NCBI RefSeq assembly: GCF_028389875.1
Contig: NC_084665.1
Location: 17,392,001 to 17,456,000, forward strand
From: Rhea pennata
Lineage: Eukaryota; Chordata; Aves; Rheiformes; Rheidae
Direction: 5' to 3'
DNA: 64,000 bases
Under the pieces are notes generated by a model. It was given only the letters and a program-made list of their open reading frames with translations, was not told the DNA's origin and made no database searches. A program made the position numbers and the translations under genes. Positions 24,941-38,842 of the stretch are shown here, piece after piece (positions within the stretch are counted from its first letter, which is position 1; each line of letters opens with the position of its first letter).

Positions 24941-27406
24941 AAGAAACAAGGGGGTGGATGTAGCCATATGTACAGAGCTGCTTGGGAGTTGTGATCTTCA
25001 ACAATTCCAATCATTATTCCTCATTGTAGATAATCAACAAGGAAGGGAATTAAATATGCAGTTTTATTTAACAAAAATGTTTTGAAGATGTATGGAATTC
25101 TTTGTGAATAATTCATGCTATTTAAGATCAGAAGTGTTGAAACAAAAAAAGGTGGTGTTGTGGGGTGGGGAATTCTGCTGGGACTTACTGGTTTAGAAAC
25201 AAAGCAGCACTTCTGCTACATGCAAATGCAACTGAAACAGGATGGCGATAACATCGGGGGGGAAATTTTTTGCTAAAGAATCTGTAGCAATATAAATGGT
25301 CTCTTCTTCAGAAATTAAATTATTCATTTTGTCCTTGAAAATTCCAGTTAACATGTATGTGTGGCTCACAACTGTTTCTCTAAAGCATAAAAGCAACTTA
25401 CAGGGGAAAAATCACACTTAGGGGAAAAAGAGCATCCATAACGCCCAGCCACAATGTAGCCTACTCTATCTTATGCCACTACCAGGCATCTCTGATTAAA
25501 TAACCCTTTCATTGACTTTGGCACTAACAAGTTATTTAAATTTTCCTTGCCTCTCTGTGCATTGATCTACTTATTTTTCTGCCAGATTAAACACAAAATT
25601 GAAATGAAAAAGGAGAAGAAATAGTGGAATGTGCTTTTTGAATTGGGGAGACTGAACAGTAGTGAGTGTAGTGTGGACTGTTAGGAGAAGCCTCAGAGAG
25701 ACAGGTTCTGTCATCTAATGGGAACTTTCAAATGCTCCCTTCTTTAAGTCTGCATCAACAGAGGTATTTAGGTAGGTATTTATAAGTTTTTGCTCTATTT
25801 GCAAATCAAATCCTTAGTCTTGCAGTGTGAACTGAAGTCAATGAGTTTCTGCTGGTGCTAAAATTGATTTGTCTTGTTTGAAGAATTGGGACTTTGTGGC
25901 ATGTGCAGATTGTCACCCAAGTGTTTGTTCCAGAGTATACTGAGCAACTTGTAATTACTGAAGAGACCCAGTCAATGGACAGCCTTTGAGCTTTCTACCA
26001 TTTGTGATATTCTTCTAGCAATACTTTCTGCTCCCCGCTTAACAAAGGCCACATGAAGCAATGTGCTGTCCAGCACAGACATTTCTGTTTATTTTTCATG
26101 GTGCTTTGGTGACTTTCAGAGCATCTCCCGCTCTCATTCACTTAGCATTTTTAACTGCTCTGAAAACTGGATGCAAACAGTTTATGTTCAGCATACAAAG
26201 GCTGAAATACTTTTGTAAATGTTCACATACAGAGTCCTGCTTCACATATGTTGGATGCTCGCATATCTCTTCTTATTCCCACAGATGAACAGGGTGGGAT
26301 ATTATGGCTAGGTAGCGCCTGATAGCTCCTCGCAGTTATGAGGGTGAAGGTGACCTGTCTCCTCACTGTGACATTCACTCTAGATTACTGGGATAGTACC
26401 TGGGATACACACTGTTGGCAAGAGTGTCATTTCGTGACACTGTTTCAGAGCAGCGTTTTGGTTCTGTGGTATATCATGTCCTAAGCGTGCTCTGTGAATT
26501 GGCAAGGCCCAGGAAGCCTTTAGTCAGCCCATGACTCTACAGTCCTTTCCCTTCCCCTCCAGCACCTCAGAGAGGCAAAGGGAGGACTTTTCCTTGTGAA
26601 GAAGCACCTTCTAGCATGATGTGTCCAGTTGCATCCTAATGGCAGAACGTTTTCTTATTTTAGATCGTAAAACAACAGGTGGCTGAGAAGCCAAATAGAA
26701 CAGTAATGAGTCAGTCTTTGAAAATATTGCTTGTTTGTTACTTTTACCAAATACGTATACGTGTGTATGTGTATAGATAAGCATATATATGTATATAGTT
26801 TGGTGGGAAGGTTCATATAGATGAAACTATCTGAACACTAAGTCATTTCTGGAACTGCAGCAGTGTGCCCTGCACCACTCCCTTTCCATTTTGCATGCAT
26901 ACAGAGAAGGTCAAGCAGTGAATTAGCACTTAGCTTTGATAGTGCCATAGACAGCAGCCTGTTTCAATACATTATTGAATAATAGACTATAAATTATGTA
27001 AGCATGGAAATGCCAAGCAGCAAACTGCATTTCCACTGCTAAATAGAATGACTGAATTTTTGTTAGAAAGTGCTAACCCTGATGATGTATTTATTTTTAG
27101 GAGTCTGAACGTTAACTCTTTATCACTGTCCTTCCTTTTTTTTCTACTTTTTTTTTTTTTTAATCAAATCTGGTCATTTTTTTGATCACTCTCCCTTATT
27201 TTATGACACTCAGTCAAGCTCTGCATCTGGCATAAAGTATATTTTGATTCATGTTCAGGCTGACTCCATAAGCTGCTTGTAAGTCCCAGATGTCCAAGGC
27301 AGTAGCCAACGCAGCCCTGCAGGGGCATCAGATAAGTGCAAAAATGTTGATTGTGCAAAACTCAGGAGTAAGATATCCCAAACTTAGTAAACAGGACAGA
27401 GAAAGT

Positions 27407-27418
27407 GGGGGGGGGGGG
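27407..27418. repeat. Poly(G) tract, 12 bp
   Basis: A run of 12 G in AT-rich surroundings. Such runs are prone to sequencing length error and can take part in G-quadruplex formation. Confidence 0.95.
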
Positions 27419-30137
27419 AAGCAAAAAGATTTATATATAATGCTGCTTCCATCTAATATGTCCTTGTAAATGAATCTATATTTTCAACCTTGGTTTCGGT
27501 TACATTAGGAAAGGCAGCAAAGTCTGCCCAGTCCCCTCTGGTTCCTGAGAGGAAGGAAGGGGGATCTTTCGGTCCTCTCTAGGGCCAGGCTGATTGCTTC
27601 CTATTCCTTGTAACAGCCCCTGCTTGTGCTTCAGGCATCCAGCCCTGTGCTGTATATCTTCACTTCTGCTGCTGCTGTACCCTGTGTTGTCCACAGCGTC
27701 CTCTCTTGGAGCATACCCAGATCTTCCCCAGGTAAGACATCATCTCCTTTCCATTCAGGAAGTCTCCTTAAATTCAGTGGCCCTACAAGAACATAAAATG
27801 TAACTGAAAACACCAAGCACTGTGGTGTGTGTTCAGCATCCAACTTTTTTCTGATCTCTGCCACCAGCAGTGACAGTGCTTATGGAACCTGGCTGTGCTT
27901 TAGTGTAAGCAAACGAGCCAGTTTGTTGCACTGGCCATTACAGTCCTTGACTTATCCTATGCAAAATAATTTAGTTCAGTAGCTGTAAGAGGAAGGACAC
28001 TCAACTGCAGTAAACTGGAACTTCCAGTTTCCAAGGGCACTTTTGTGCTCCTTTGTTTCAGGGAGTGCAATCAACTGGTTAGTCAATCTTGCACATCCAA
28101 GTACAGGGAGTCTTCTAGAAGCTGAAGCACCCTTAAAAGAGCAGATTTTATATGCTAATTTGTTTATTGAAAAGGGTCCTGGAGGCTATAGCCAGATAGT
28201 TCTCTACTAGTACACACAAGGATGAGGAGTGCCTCATATGCAAAATACCATCATTTTTTTGACAGAATGCTTCATAGACTCAATAGACTAAGTATAAGTT
28301 GGCTAAAAATCAGTAAATATTACTGAACAAAATCATAGTCTAGAACAGTAGTGGATCCCTGTTTCAGCTCAGCAAATGACTAGAATATTAGGTACTTAGC
28401 AGGACTCAGGCAATTTCAGAGCTCCGTAGAGAAATATAATAATTCATACACTGTTGCTGTGTAGGCTGTTATCAGTACATTAGTTTGCAGAGCCACCAAA
28501 AATCAGTGATTCATTATCAAAGGATAAAAAGCATAATGTTAAAATACATCAGAAATACTGAATATGAGTCATCTGAACATTTTACTCTTTAAGTCTTTTT
28601 TCTTCCAGGGTACTCTGCAACTCCTGAAAACATATCCCTTCTTTTCTTGACCACACACAGCTCTTTTTGAAGATCTGGTTTGTCCTAAAAGAGCTCTTGT
28701 TTGCATTCTCTCTGGATTTTTCACTGAACAGAGTAATATTGTTAAAGTCTTCAAAGCAGTAGCAGTCTTTCAAATTAATTTTTCTACTAGCCTGAAAACA
28801 GAAACTACCAAGATAGCATGCCATGTATTATGATAGTGTGTTCCTGTAAGAGGACTTAGGGCAGGGAATACATATAATGATGGATTTCATAGCTGAAAGT
28901 TGCTCTGAGGATTTGAATGCTTGTGATAGTTTGACACTAATATTGCTTAAGATAAGGTTGTGGTAGTTCCACATTTTAGTTGAAGTAGTCTTATTTCCTT
29001 TTTCTATAAGGAAACTTGAAACAAACTAGTCTGAGAAACATCTTTCTTACCTTTTGCATTCTATGTGCCAAGGGGCCAGAGGCCGCCTTCTGGTCACAGG
29101 CACTCAGAAGCAATTAGCTTAATAAAGGAGGAGGAAAAAGAAAATATTTTGAAGCATTTTCTTTAAAATGGGAGAAGTCTTCCCTTGCCAATGGAAGCCC
29201 CAAACTGAGGAATATGCACAAGCAAGTATCCAAGTTTAAGCATGAGTTGTCATTTTGATATATAGGAAACAATTCATATGCATAAAATTAGACATGCACT
29301 TGGCAAGCAGTGACTTCACTCTTAGTAAAGAACCACTGTCCTTATGTGAATCTGGAGGTAGCAGAGACATATGACTCGTGAGCTAACTACTAGAAAGTTT
29401 CTCTCATTTCTAGAATTCTCAGTACTGGCATATTTCAGTATTATGACTTCTATACAAGAGAGTGAATATGTCAGAAGGAAAACCTGTAAGACTCATATAA
29501 ATGAAGTATTTCAATTAACACAGTAATAGGTACTCAACTAATATGAAAATTCCTTTTAAATCAGGATTGGCCAGTGAAGGGTCTCATGCCTAAAACTAGT
29601 GACAATATTCACACCTCCAGTAATCTGCCTACAGAAATGGTTACAAGTGGACACCTAAAGAAGAGGAAGAGCTAAGCAAGCATATATGTACCTTCCCCTA
29701 ATATTCTCTCAGCCTCCGACTTCTTATAGCTCTGAGGATTTTCTGAGTCTCTTGTTGTTTGTCCATTTACATAGAAATATGTAAAACAAAATATATAATT
29801 CTAGCATATAATCTTGCAGCCTGTTGATCCTTTCTAATTTACAGGTCTTACAGCTCTAGTAGCTTCCTCTTATTTTAAAAGGTGATATAAACTAGCATTG
29901 TGCTTTAAGTGTGGTGACGTTTAATCTTCCATCCCACCTGTAAGAATTTAATTTTACTAGAAGGCCTTTAACAAGCTTCCTTGTTTTTGTAGTTACCCTC
30001 TTTGGAAGTTAGATCAACTGTGGTGGCACTGTGTCTCTACTCATGAGAGAGTGCTCAAAACATCGTACATATAGTATTTGTTGCAGAATGAAAGTGCAAC
30101 TCTGCTAATAAACCAAATCTCTAGTGTTATGCAATAC

Positions 30138-31500
30138 CACAGAATCACAGAATGGCTGAGGTTGAAAGGGACCTCTGGAGATCGTCTAGTCCAACCTCCC
30201 TGCTCAAACAGGGTCACCTAGAGTTTGTTGTGCAGGGTCACGTCTAGGCAGGTTTTGAATATCTCCAGAGAAGGAGTCTCCACAACCTCTCTGGGCAGCC
30301 TGTTCCAGTGCTCTGTCCCTCTCACAGTGAAGAAGTTCCTCCTCATCTTCAGGCAGAACTGCCTGTGTTTCTGTTTGTGCCTGTTGCCTCTTGAACTGTT
30401 GCTTGGCACCGCTGAAAAAAACTGGCCCCATCCGTTTGACATCCTCCCTTGAGGTATTTGTAGACAATGATAAGACCCCCCTCTCACTGTTCTCTTTTCC
30501 AGGCTCAACAGGCCCAGCTCTCACAGCCTTTCCTCATAGAGGAGATGCTCCAGTCCCCTAGTCATCTTTGTAACTCTACACAGGACTCCCTCCAGTAGCA
30601 CCATGTTTCTATTGTAGTGGAGAGCCTAGAATTGGACACAGTACTCCAGATGTGGCTTCTCTAGGGCTGAGTAGAGGAGTAGGATCACCTCGTCGACCTG
30701 CTGGCAACACTCTTCCTAATGCACCCCAGGATACCATTGGTTGCCTTGACCACAAGGGTACATTGCTGGCTTGTGGTCAACGTGTTGTTCACCAGGTCCT
30801 TCTCCACAGAGCTGCTCTCCAGCAGGTGAGCCCCCAGCCTGTCCTGGTGCACGGGGTTGTTTCTCCCTAGGTGCAGGACCCTGCACCTGTCCTTGTTGAA
30901 CTTCACGAGGTTCCTCCCCACCCAACTCTTCAGCCTGTCCAGGTCTCTCTGAAAGACAGCACAGCCCTCTGGTGTATCAGCCACTTCACCCAGCTTGAGA
31001 TCATCAGGAAACTTGCTGAGGAGGCACTCTGTCCCTTCATCCAGGTGACAAGTCTGGACCCAGTACTGAGCCCTTGGAGATGCCTCCAACTAGACTCTGC
31101 GCCAGAACCCTCTGAGCTCTGCCATTCAGCAACTTCTCAATCCACCTCACTGTCCACTCATCTAGCCCACATTTCCTGAGCTTACCTATGAGGTTGTTAT
31201 GGGAAACAGTGTCAAAAGCCTTGCTGAAGATAGCAAGGTAGACAACATCCACTGCTCTCCCCTCATCTACCCAGCCAGTCATTCCATCATAGAAGGCTAT
31301 CAGATTGGTTAAGCAGGATTTCCCCTTGGTGAATCGGTGTTGACTACTCCTGATCACCTTCTTTTCCTCCATATGCTTGGAGATGAGATTCAGGATGAGC
31401 TGTTCCATCACCTCTCCAGGGATGGAGGTGAGGCTGACTGGCCTGTAGTTTCCTGAGAGTTCAATGTTCCAGTTTCTTTTTGAGGGGTTGTTAAAAGGTT
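30138..31500 (-). mobile_element. CR1 LINE, RT to 3' end, inactive
   Basis: The longest legible CR1 coding stretch here, on the - strand. Its 3' end is CACAGAATCACAGAATGG at 30139-30156. Going from high to low coordinate, a frame beginning at 31618 carries the reverse transcriptase motifs NYRPVSLTSIPG, SQHRFTKGKSCLTN and FSKAFDTVSHNNL. It is lost by frameshift near 31040-31090, where a second frame continues with FPDDLKL (usual FADDTKL), LGRNNPVHQDRLGA and NGILGCIRKSVASRS down to 30685. The C-terminal REVVETPSLEIF part lies in further shifted frames at 30204-30524. In motif A the usual YLDFSKAF reads YLAIFSKAF, so one catalytic aspartate is lost together with a one-codon insertion. The element is 5'-truncated near 31480-31500. 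Confidence 0.95.
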
Positions 31501-34500
31501 TCTCTGTGAAGTGGCATCTAAATGCCTCGACTGCTAAAATCTGTTCAGATGCTAGCAGAATGCTCCACTGATGGCATCTAAAACTTTCATGTTGTGCCCT
31601 GATATGACATGTGCCCACTAGTGGCTACAGTTAGCCAGTGTAAATTGTACTTTCTGCCCTAACTGCCTCTCTAATTTGTCTCAGCGCAGAGCAGTCATAG
31701 TCACCAGCCTGGTCAGACAGTCAGTAATAGATATGCTTCCAAAGGGCTGTCCTTATCACTAGAAGGTGCATGGATGTTGCCTGGTGTGATCATATTTCCC
31801 TCTGCCTTCTCCAATTATGTTTCTGGAGCTAAGCGTCCTCTATGAGCTTATTTTTATCTTCTTCCTAAGTAGCAGCTTTTAAAAATGAATGACAGCAAAG
31901 CTGAACACTGGACCTTTCTCTGCATAGGAGACCTGACTTCATTCCAGGCTATGTCACCATTGTGTTCCCTCTGAAGGTGGCATCTGGCTTCAGAATTGGG
32001 TTGAGCTGAGAAGATGAACACAGCAGGAATGTCGGTTCTATCACTTCAAGCTTTTCACAGAGTTTGGTGGATTCAAAGTTTTCTGTCAGAGGAACATCAT
32101 TTTTTAATGAATCGGGCACTCTAATCTCATCATGGGATCTGAAGAATAAGCAGTAACAAACAGCGTTTACTCCTTGGTGCCAGAAATATGCCACATTGCC
32201 CTGTTGTTGAGTCATTTAGAGACAAGAAGAAGAGGCATCAAACAGAAGCTATTTACAGATGCAAGGCTTAACTTTGGTGCCGTCACCTTCATACATGGCA
32301 GAAATGCTATCTTCTCCTACACACATTGGAGAATGCTCCCTATAACAGCTGTGGTCTGTCAGTGACAAAAGCTAGAGTTTGCAGTAGGATGTGAAAGTAT
32401 GAGTATTGCCCATGGGAACTTTTTTCTGCTGGAGCTGGCATCCTTTCTGCCCATAAACTGGATGATTTTATGGTGGTGCTCTGCCAACTGAAACTAGCTG
32501 TAAATTTGGCCAGATATTCTATCTGAGGTCCGGGTATCCGTTTCCCCTCAAACTGTAACTTTATAGATCCTTACACTGCCTCATGTATCATGATTGTTAT
32601 TCATCTTTTTTGGGGGGGGGTCATAGATCTGCCTGCTGTGATTCTAGTAAAGCAGAGTTACGTAGCCACCATACAGAGGCTAAATTTAATCTTAGGGGAT
32701 TTTTTTTTCCCCAGAAAATCTTTTCTCGTCATTTTCTTCCTCATTTAAAATTCAATCCTCTTCACACGGTTCAGTGTCACTGCTAGCATTTGGTAAAATT
32801 TCTGCTATAATGAATTTGAATTGAGATATATTAGGGTGACCAGTGGCTTAATGGCCAACTATAACTACTTCTTGATTCAGCTCTCGAGTAATAAGCAAGG
32901 TAAGAGTAGCTCCTTAGCTTGTGTGCCGCAGTACCTGAGGTCCCTACAGGCAACCATTATCACATGCTACTTCCATGCACTGTTTGGTCAGATAATGCCA
33001 TGCAATTAGGCTTTAAGAGCAAGCAATGGAAAGCTCTCCATAAAAGCTGCTTATATTAGAGCCCAGGAGTGCATCCATATCATTATTCTCTTAGATTTGT
33101 TGCCTTTTTGATGTCTCACTGTTGCTGCTCTGATACAGAGGTGAGCTGTTTACCCAGACTACTGCAGGCCAGATCCTCAGCAGTGATACAATAGCATAGC
33201 CTCACTGAACTTAAGGGAAGTATGACTTGGCTCCTCCTTCCTTTTATTCCAAAATGTTCTAGAAATGTCTGTATTTCTATCAGCTCTTCGGCTCTTTTTA
33301 GATGGTGTATCTTATTGGTAGCTTTCAGTTTATTTTATTGTCATACTCATCTTCAACTGGTATAAGTGTTGTGTATCATCATTAACTCAATGGATTCATC
33401 TAATCCCCATATTTTAATGGCATGAGGTCTGCTTCCCTTTTTTGCACAGATGATGAAATGGTTATATGGATTGTGAGGGACAGCACAAAAGATAGAAAAC
33501 CTCAAAAACCTAGTGAATGTCACAACAGATTTTCCCTGCCCCTTCTGTTTTCCCTGCCATGAATGAAAGAGCTGGATAGCATAAAACTGTCTGAAGAGTA
33601 GCCCCATGCTCTGATGCACAGAATAGTAAATAAGCACAGCTGGCTTCCAGGAGCAGCACTGCATGCCCAGATTTACCAGGTTATGGAGAGGTGGGGAATC
33701 TGCAACTTTCCAGGACAAAAGGCAATTGTGGGCCTTGCTGGGTGCTGTAAGAGGGGATCCTTATGTGGCCGGGCTTCTTCTTTCCACCTCCCAAAGCTGC
33801 TGTGGTCTGGGAGGGTGCAAAGCTGTTTTGTTTTATTTTGTTTTTAGACAAGCAACAGTGATCTTACTGAGGCTGTAATTGTGGTGCTATCTCTTCAAGG
33901 GCATGCTACACGTTATTTTATGAGCAGAAGCAAAATCCCTTTGCCCACAAGCCAGGCCAACCAGAAATTAAAATGAACAAGATTAGTTCACATTTGGTAC
34001 TAACAATGAGTCCTAATGAGATTTGTGGTCAGCTTGGAGCACATGCAGAACAGGCTTGCGAAATGCTATGTATGTAGTTTCTAAGACACAGTCTCTTTGG
34101 TCTACAAGCATTTTGACCTTCACCTGCCTTAGTAATAAATAGCCAGGGTGTGGTCTTCATCACTTGGTGCTTTGTCTTTGCTGTCTGCCTTAAAAAGGGC
34201 AAGGCAAAGTGACATTGAAAGGTAAAACAGTTTTGCCTTCTACAGGCAGTTTGAGTTAAGGTTGTTGTGCCTGAATTGTTGTCAGCTTGATCCAAAAGGC
34301 ACTTTTATTTTTCCTTTTAGCCAGATGTAACACAATAGGGTGTGTCATTAGTTGATAAATTATGCCATGCTAAACTATATCGTGTGAGTCAAAAGGATGA
34401 AGAAAAATTCTTGTAGAGGTATGAAAAATGACATATATTGGTGGAGTATGCTTTTTTTTCCTGCTTTGAATTTACAGTGTTCAATAGATTTCAACTTTTT

Positions 34501-37202
34501 TTGATATTTAATGCTTTTCTGACATCTTAGTGAACCATGCTCCAACATTGTCACAAGGGTGACAGCAGCCAGAGGACTCTCTTGAGTGGAAAAGATGTAA
34601 TCTGTCAGAGTTTTTGGGTGGTTAGACCTTAAAATCTGTTCATATGTTTTTTTCTTCCCTACACCAATCAGAATATTCTGATGCACTGGCCAGATTTCAA
34701 TTTGGGTAGCTACACATCTGTAGGGACTTTAATTGTGGCTTGTAAAGTTAATTTGAATCCTTTGAATAGCAAGTACTACCCAAATGTCAGGTGTAATGGA
34801 GTTTTAGAGACAAGGGAAAGTTGGGGTGTTGACTGGGATGCTAATGGGAACCTTAGTGCACCCGTGTCCTTCCCTAGACTGCTTGAGGGATGCCAGTAAG
34901 CACCTGTGGATGCAGGCCACCGAGCTGTTTGTCCATTGCCAAGTCCTAGCTGGGTGTGCCAAGAAGGGCAGTGCAGAGATGCCAAAGTGCCTGTAGGTGG
35001 GCCAGGTGGAGGTCAGAAGCCTTCCACCTGGGCTTGCATGGTGTGCTGGTGTAGGTGCAGCACTGCATGGGCACGCGGGCTGAGAGCTGAGAATCTGCCT
35101 GCCTGGGCTCTCTGCTCTGCACTCTGTGGCCTGGTGTGGGTATCATTAGTTTTCCCAACTCTTAACCAGCAACATCTGCAAAATGATGGTAAAAGTCCTT
35201 TTGTACGTAGATGCGCGGACAATAATGGGTATTAGAATTAATGAGGTACTTTGATAACATGGTCCTGAGGGCTATAAAAGTACCTGAGAGATGGAGAAGC
35301 TTCTTATTGATCATCTGCAGAGTATCACCGGTCTACCTACCATTTCCTTCTTTGTCTTAAGAGCAATGGCAGGACTCTTCTCCTTTTGTCAGCTGAAGGA
35401 GGCAGTAGAAACAAGCGGGTCAGACAGAGTTATACAGAGCTGTGACTGAACTGCTTCTTGTGTGCTGAGAGCACTTGCAGGCAGGTCAAGAATCAGAGAC
35501 TCCTGTGTGTCACCTCCCATGCAAAAATCTGCTTCCCAGCAAAACAAGTGTTGGAGGGCAAATAAATTCAGGGAGGGAAATATCATTGGATGGTTTTATG
35601 GCAGGAATTCAAGCTTACTGGAGCAACTGGACAGTGCTCCTTTTCTATCTTGCTAGGACTCCACTTTCATAAATATTTTGGTATGTCTAGTTTTCCTTTT
35701 GCCTCTCATTTGCGTGGCATGTAAGTGCATGTGTCATTTTTCATTATTTTATATCCTAAGGGTCAGATTCTGAATTTTTAGTCTGTTTGGCGGAACCTTG
35801 TTCCATAACTAATCTCATTAATATCAGTGGATCTGTTTGTGGAATAAAGTACTATTCAGCAGCTGAGGAATCCCAAAGGGAAGAGAAGGAAAGAGTGAAA
35901 GAGGAAAATGGCTGCCAGAGATCAGATCAATATTTAATTTTAATGCTGCTCCATATCAGTACTGATGGCATTAAAATATATCTTTTTAATTGCAGAAAAA
36001 GTTCCACAAGAGTAGAAATACATTGGTAGCTCTTCTAGCGATGCTTTAAAACAAAGATTCAATATTTGTTCTTACTGTGTAGTGTTCAAAAAGATTCAGT
36101 GATTCTTTGGCTCCTAATCATCACCTTAGGCACCTTATTGAGCCCACTTGTCATGAAGGTGAAAAGTATACAACACACTATAACATTCAAAGTAATTGGG
36201 CCACTTTTTTAGCCTTCCTCTATCAATATTAATAAGCTGCACTAATTGCACAATGCTTTCATTTTTTCTCCTTTTCCTTCAATCTGCTACAGGGATTAGT
36301 TAGTCATTTGCATCATCTTCAGAGGGTTTAGCAAATGTTAATTTGTCATTCTTACCTCTCTATTTTTTTATATTAAGTATCAGAATGAATGTATTTCCCA
36401 GAAGGATATTTAGTGTCTTTCATGTATCAATCAGGACTGAGCTCTTCCATTTCCCATGCAGAGCTGATTTCTCCTAAGCTGTATGATGTTGAGAAAAGAG
36501 AAGATATATTTTTATGCAATGCAGGATACCTTGAAAATAAAGATGTAAGTAGAAAGTTAGGTGACACTTGATATTCTGCAAAGATATTTCTATTTGAGGC
36601 CTCTTTGATATATTTTAACGCCTGATGTTCATCCAGTTTGAAAGAATTTCAACAAATGTAGTTATTCTGGCCAAAAGACAAGTTGTTAGTACTGTTTATA
36701 GGCTGTTTTCAAGAGCTAGAGGAATTAGGCAAGTTTATTCTTTACAGCTCCCTCAGCAATTCAGTCCTTGAAATTCCTCATGTATGCTCTGCCAGGCTGC
36801 TATCTTTCTTTAATGGAAGATGGTAATTACATGACATGTTGTGGAGGCATCATTAGGGTAAAGTTTCTTTAATTCATTTTATTTCATAATAAATTGTACT
36901 GGAAAGTATTAAAGACCTCTTGAATTTCAATGAGTAAGAACGTTGCTGCTAAACTAAATAGCATCCTAGACGGAGGCTTATGAGTTTGGAAAGAGTGAAC
37001 ACCATTTTGAATTTGAAAAAGAAGTATTACTAGCCTGTTTTTTTTCATGGTGATGAACATTTTTTTGTTTATTTATAGATTAAAGACTAATAGCTGAGTA
37101 ATATATTGTAATCACGCTCATAAACGGCTGACAGTGTAAGTTTATAGAAAAGCATAAATAATCAGTTTCTGTATTTAGATGTTTTGGGCAGACTTTTATG
37201 AG
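31501..37202. other. Intergenic DNA, with possible old repeat relics
   Basis: No gene recognised. Short relics at about 33168-33230 (GGCCAGATCCTCAGCAGTGATACAATAGCATAGC split over two blocks) and 35760-35865 resemble very old palindromic repeats seen across reptile and bird genomes. A GC-rich patch at 34890-35160 carries a 109-codon frame (34906-35235) of unclear meaning, rich in Cys, Trp and Pro and unlike any family I know. A G8 run occurs near 32613. Confidence 0.5.
33168..33230. repeat. Relic of old palindromic amniote repeat
   Basis: The motifs CCAGATCCTCAGC and ATAGCATAGCCTCACTGAACTTA follow the order of a widespread sauropsid palindromic repeat (CAGATCCTCAGC ... CATAGCTCCATTGACTTCAATGG). 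Only one arm is legible. I do not know its database name. Confidence 0.4.
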
Positions 37203-37870
37203 CTGCAGGTAGAATCACAGAATAATTCAGGTTGGAGAAAACCTCAGGAGGCACTTGATTTGCGTCAGCTATGAGGTCACATCAGGTTGCCCAGGGATTC
37301 ATTCAGCTGGATCCTGTAAACCTCCAAGGAGGGAGACAGCATAACCTCTCTGAGCAATCTGTGCCATTGCTTGACTGTCATCAGCATGAAAAAAATTCTC
37401 CTTATAGCCAGTCCAAACCTCTCTTGTTTCAACTCATGTCTGTTGTCTCTCATTCTCCCACTGTAAGTGGGACCTAAGTGAAGAGCCTGGCTTCACCTCT
37501 TGATCATCTGCCCAGAGACACTGGGGCTGCTCTTAGGTTCCAAATTAGGCTACATAAACTAAGTGTGGTCTCATGAGTGCTGATTATAGGGGAATAATGA
37601 CTTCTCTCAATCTACTGGCTACATTCCTGTTCATACAGCCTGGGATGCTGTTGGTTGCCTTTGCTGCCATGCTGGCCCATGCTTAGCGTACTGTATACCA
37701 GCACCCCAAGGAACCTTTTGGCAGAGCTGCTCCACAGCTGTGCAGACCTCAGCCTGTATTGTTGTAGGGGGTTGTCTTTCCCAAGTGCAGGGCTTTGCAT
37801 TTTCCTTGCTGAATTTCATAAGGTTCTTTTCAGGTCATCCCTCCAGCCTGTCTAGATTCCTTGGAAACCA
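37203..37870 (-). mobile_element. CR1 LINE 3' end, old subfamily
   Basis: A diverged CR1 on the - strand beginning with AGAATCACAGAATAATTCAGGTTGG at 37203-37227 (3' end). CATAACCTCTCTGAGCAATCTGTGCC (about 37341) matches the conserved REVVES/LPREV region, CAGCCTGGGATGCTGTTGG (about 37637) and GTTGTCTTTCCCAAGTGCAGG (about 37770) the upstream coding blocks. All frames are interrupted. Its 3' sequence differs from the other copies, indicating an older subfamily. Confidence 0.9.
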
Positions 37871-38842
37871 GAAATTGGATTCCTAATTCCTGCTATGTTT
37901 TTTTTTTCTATGAGATTTAGTTGTCCAAGTGTTCTGACACTTTTCTTGTGCAAACCTCAATAACAGTTGCTTATTAGTGTCCATAGGCAGGTCTATATTA
38001 CACTATACTTAAGCAAGTCTTCTTTTATCTCACATCTGGCCTTTAGATAGACTTTGCAGACTGCAGGAGGCATCAAGAGTGGAATATATGATGTAAAGTG
38101 AGATTCTAGCCAGGCTTCCATGTTTCTTGCGCTTTATTTTGATCGTCACACCTGCTATGCAAAGAAATGCAAAGAAGTACTTCCAGAAAAATGCTTCTTT
38201 AGGTACATAATGGAAACCTAGCATATGGGCTGTGCCTTTTATTATAGACTGGGTATCAACAAACTGAGCAGCAGTGCTAGATGGAATAGTAAGGTCTTTT
38301 CTCTGGCTTTTGTGTTGTCTCTTGTGTTTGTCTCCTGTAATGCCAGTATACATGAGGTGCTTATATCCCCAAACCGCCTCTGAAGTGTCATGTAGATAAA
38401 GGGCTGGATGGAAGCTTGTCAGCCATGAAAGCCATAAAACTATACAATAAATATAATCAAAATTCCTCTTCTCTCTCTATGATCATAATGCAAGCAAACT
38501 CTCAATGCTGAGAAGTGTCAGCAAAAATGTTAGAAGAAAGTGAGGCCCTTCCATGTTGCGCAGTGTCTTCCTCTGGTTAAACAGATATGCAGAGCCATTT
38601 ATGTCAGACGATAATTAGGCTTTAGAGAAAAAAATAGAAAGGAAACAGAAGATATGGTGTGTTTCGTTATTGCTGCCTTAAACATAATGCTGTACATTGT
38701 GCTGCTCTGTCATCTGCAAAGTGGCTATTTAATAGAGAATTAATTCAAAAACCAGATAGTCACAGGAAATGTGTGTGTGCAATTTCATACAATTTTAATC
38801 CTTTCTTCATAATAGTGTTTTCCTATTCTTGAGTGAATGAAC

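Larger units (their letters stand above)
23801..30137. other. Intergenic DNA, no gene recognised
   Basis: No gene recognised. It contains a perfect 11-bp hairpin at 24915-24940, a G12 run at 27407-27418 and an AT/GT-rich simple stretch at about 26750-26800. A GC-richer patch at 27500-27780 has a donor-like CAGGTAAGA at 27729-27737 downstream of a 69-codon frame with a hydrophobic segment (27594-27803), without further support for a gene. An ACTGAAGTCAATGAG fragment at about 25831-25845 may be a relic of old amniote repeats. Confidence 0.55.

Noticed and set aside
27594..27803. 69-codon frame with hydrophobic stretch and donor-like CAGGTAAGA
   Set aside because: The frame runs through the donor and stops, the opposite strand is equally open, and there is no acceptor or family match.
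31037..31618. 193-codon open frame on the - strand
   Set aside because: It is CR1 reverse transcriptase, not a host gene. The first part (above about 31500) is unrelated flank read through by chance.
31905..31975. Possible third MIR-type SINE (GGAGACCTGACTTCATTCCAGGCTATGTCACC-like text)
   Set aside because: Only one short block resembles the tRNA-derived part; core and tail are not legible.
34906..35235. 109-codon frame in a GC-rich patch
   Set aside because: Cys/Trp/Pro-rich composition, no family resemblance, competing frames on the other strand and no splice context.
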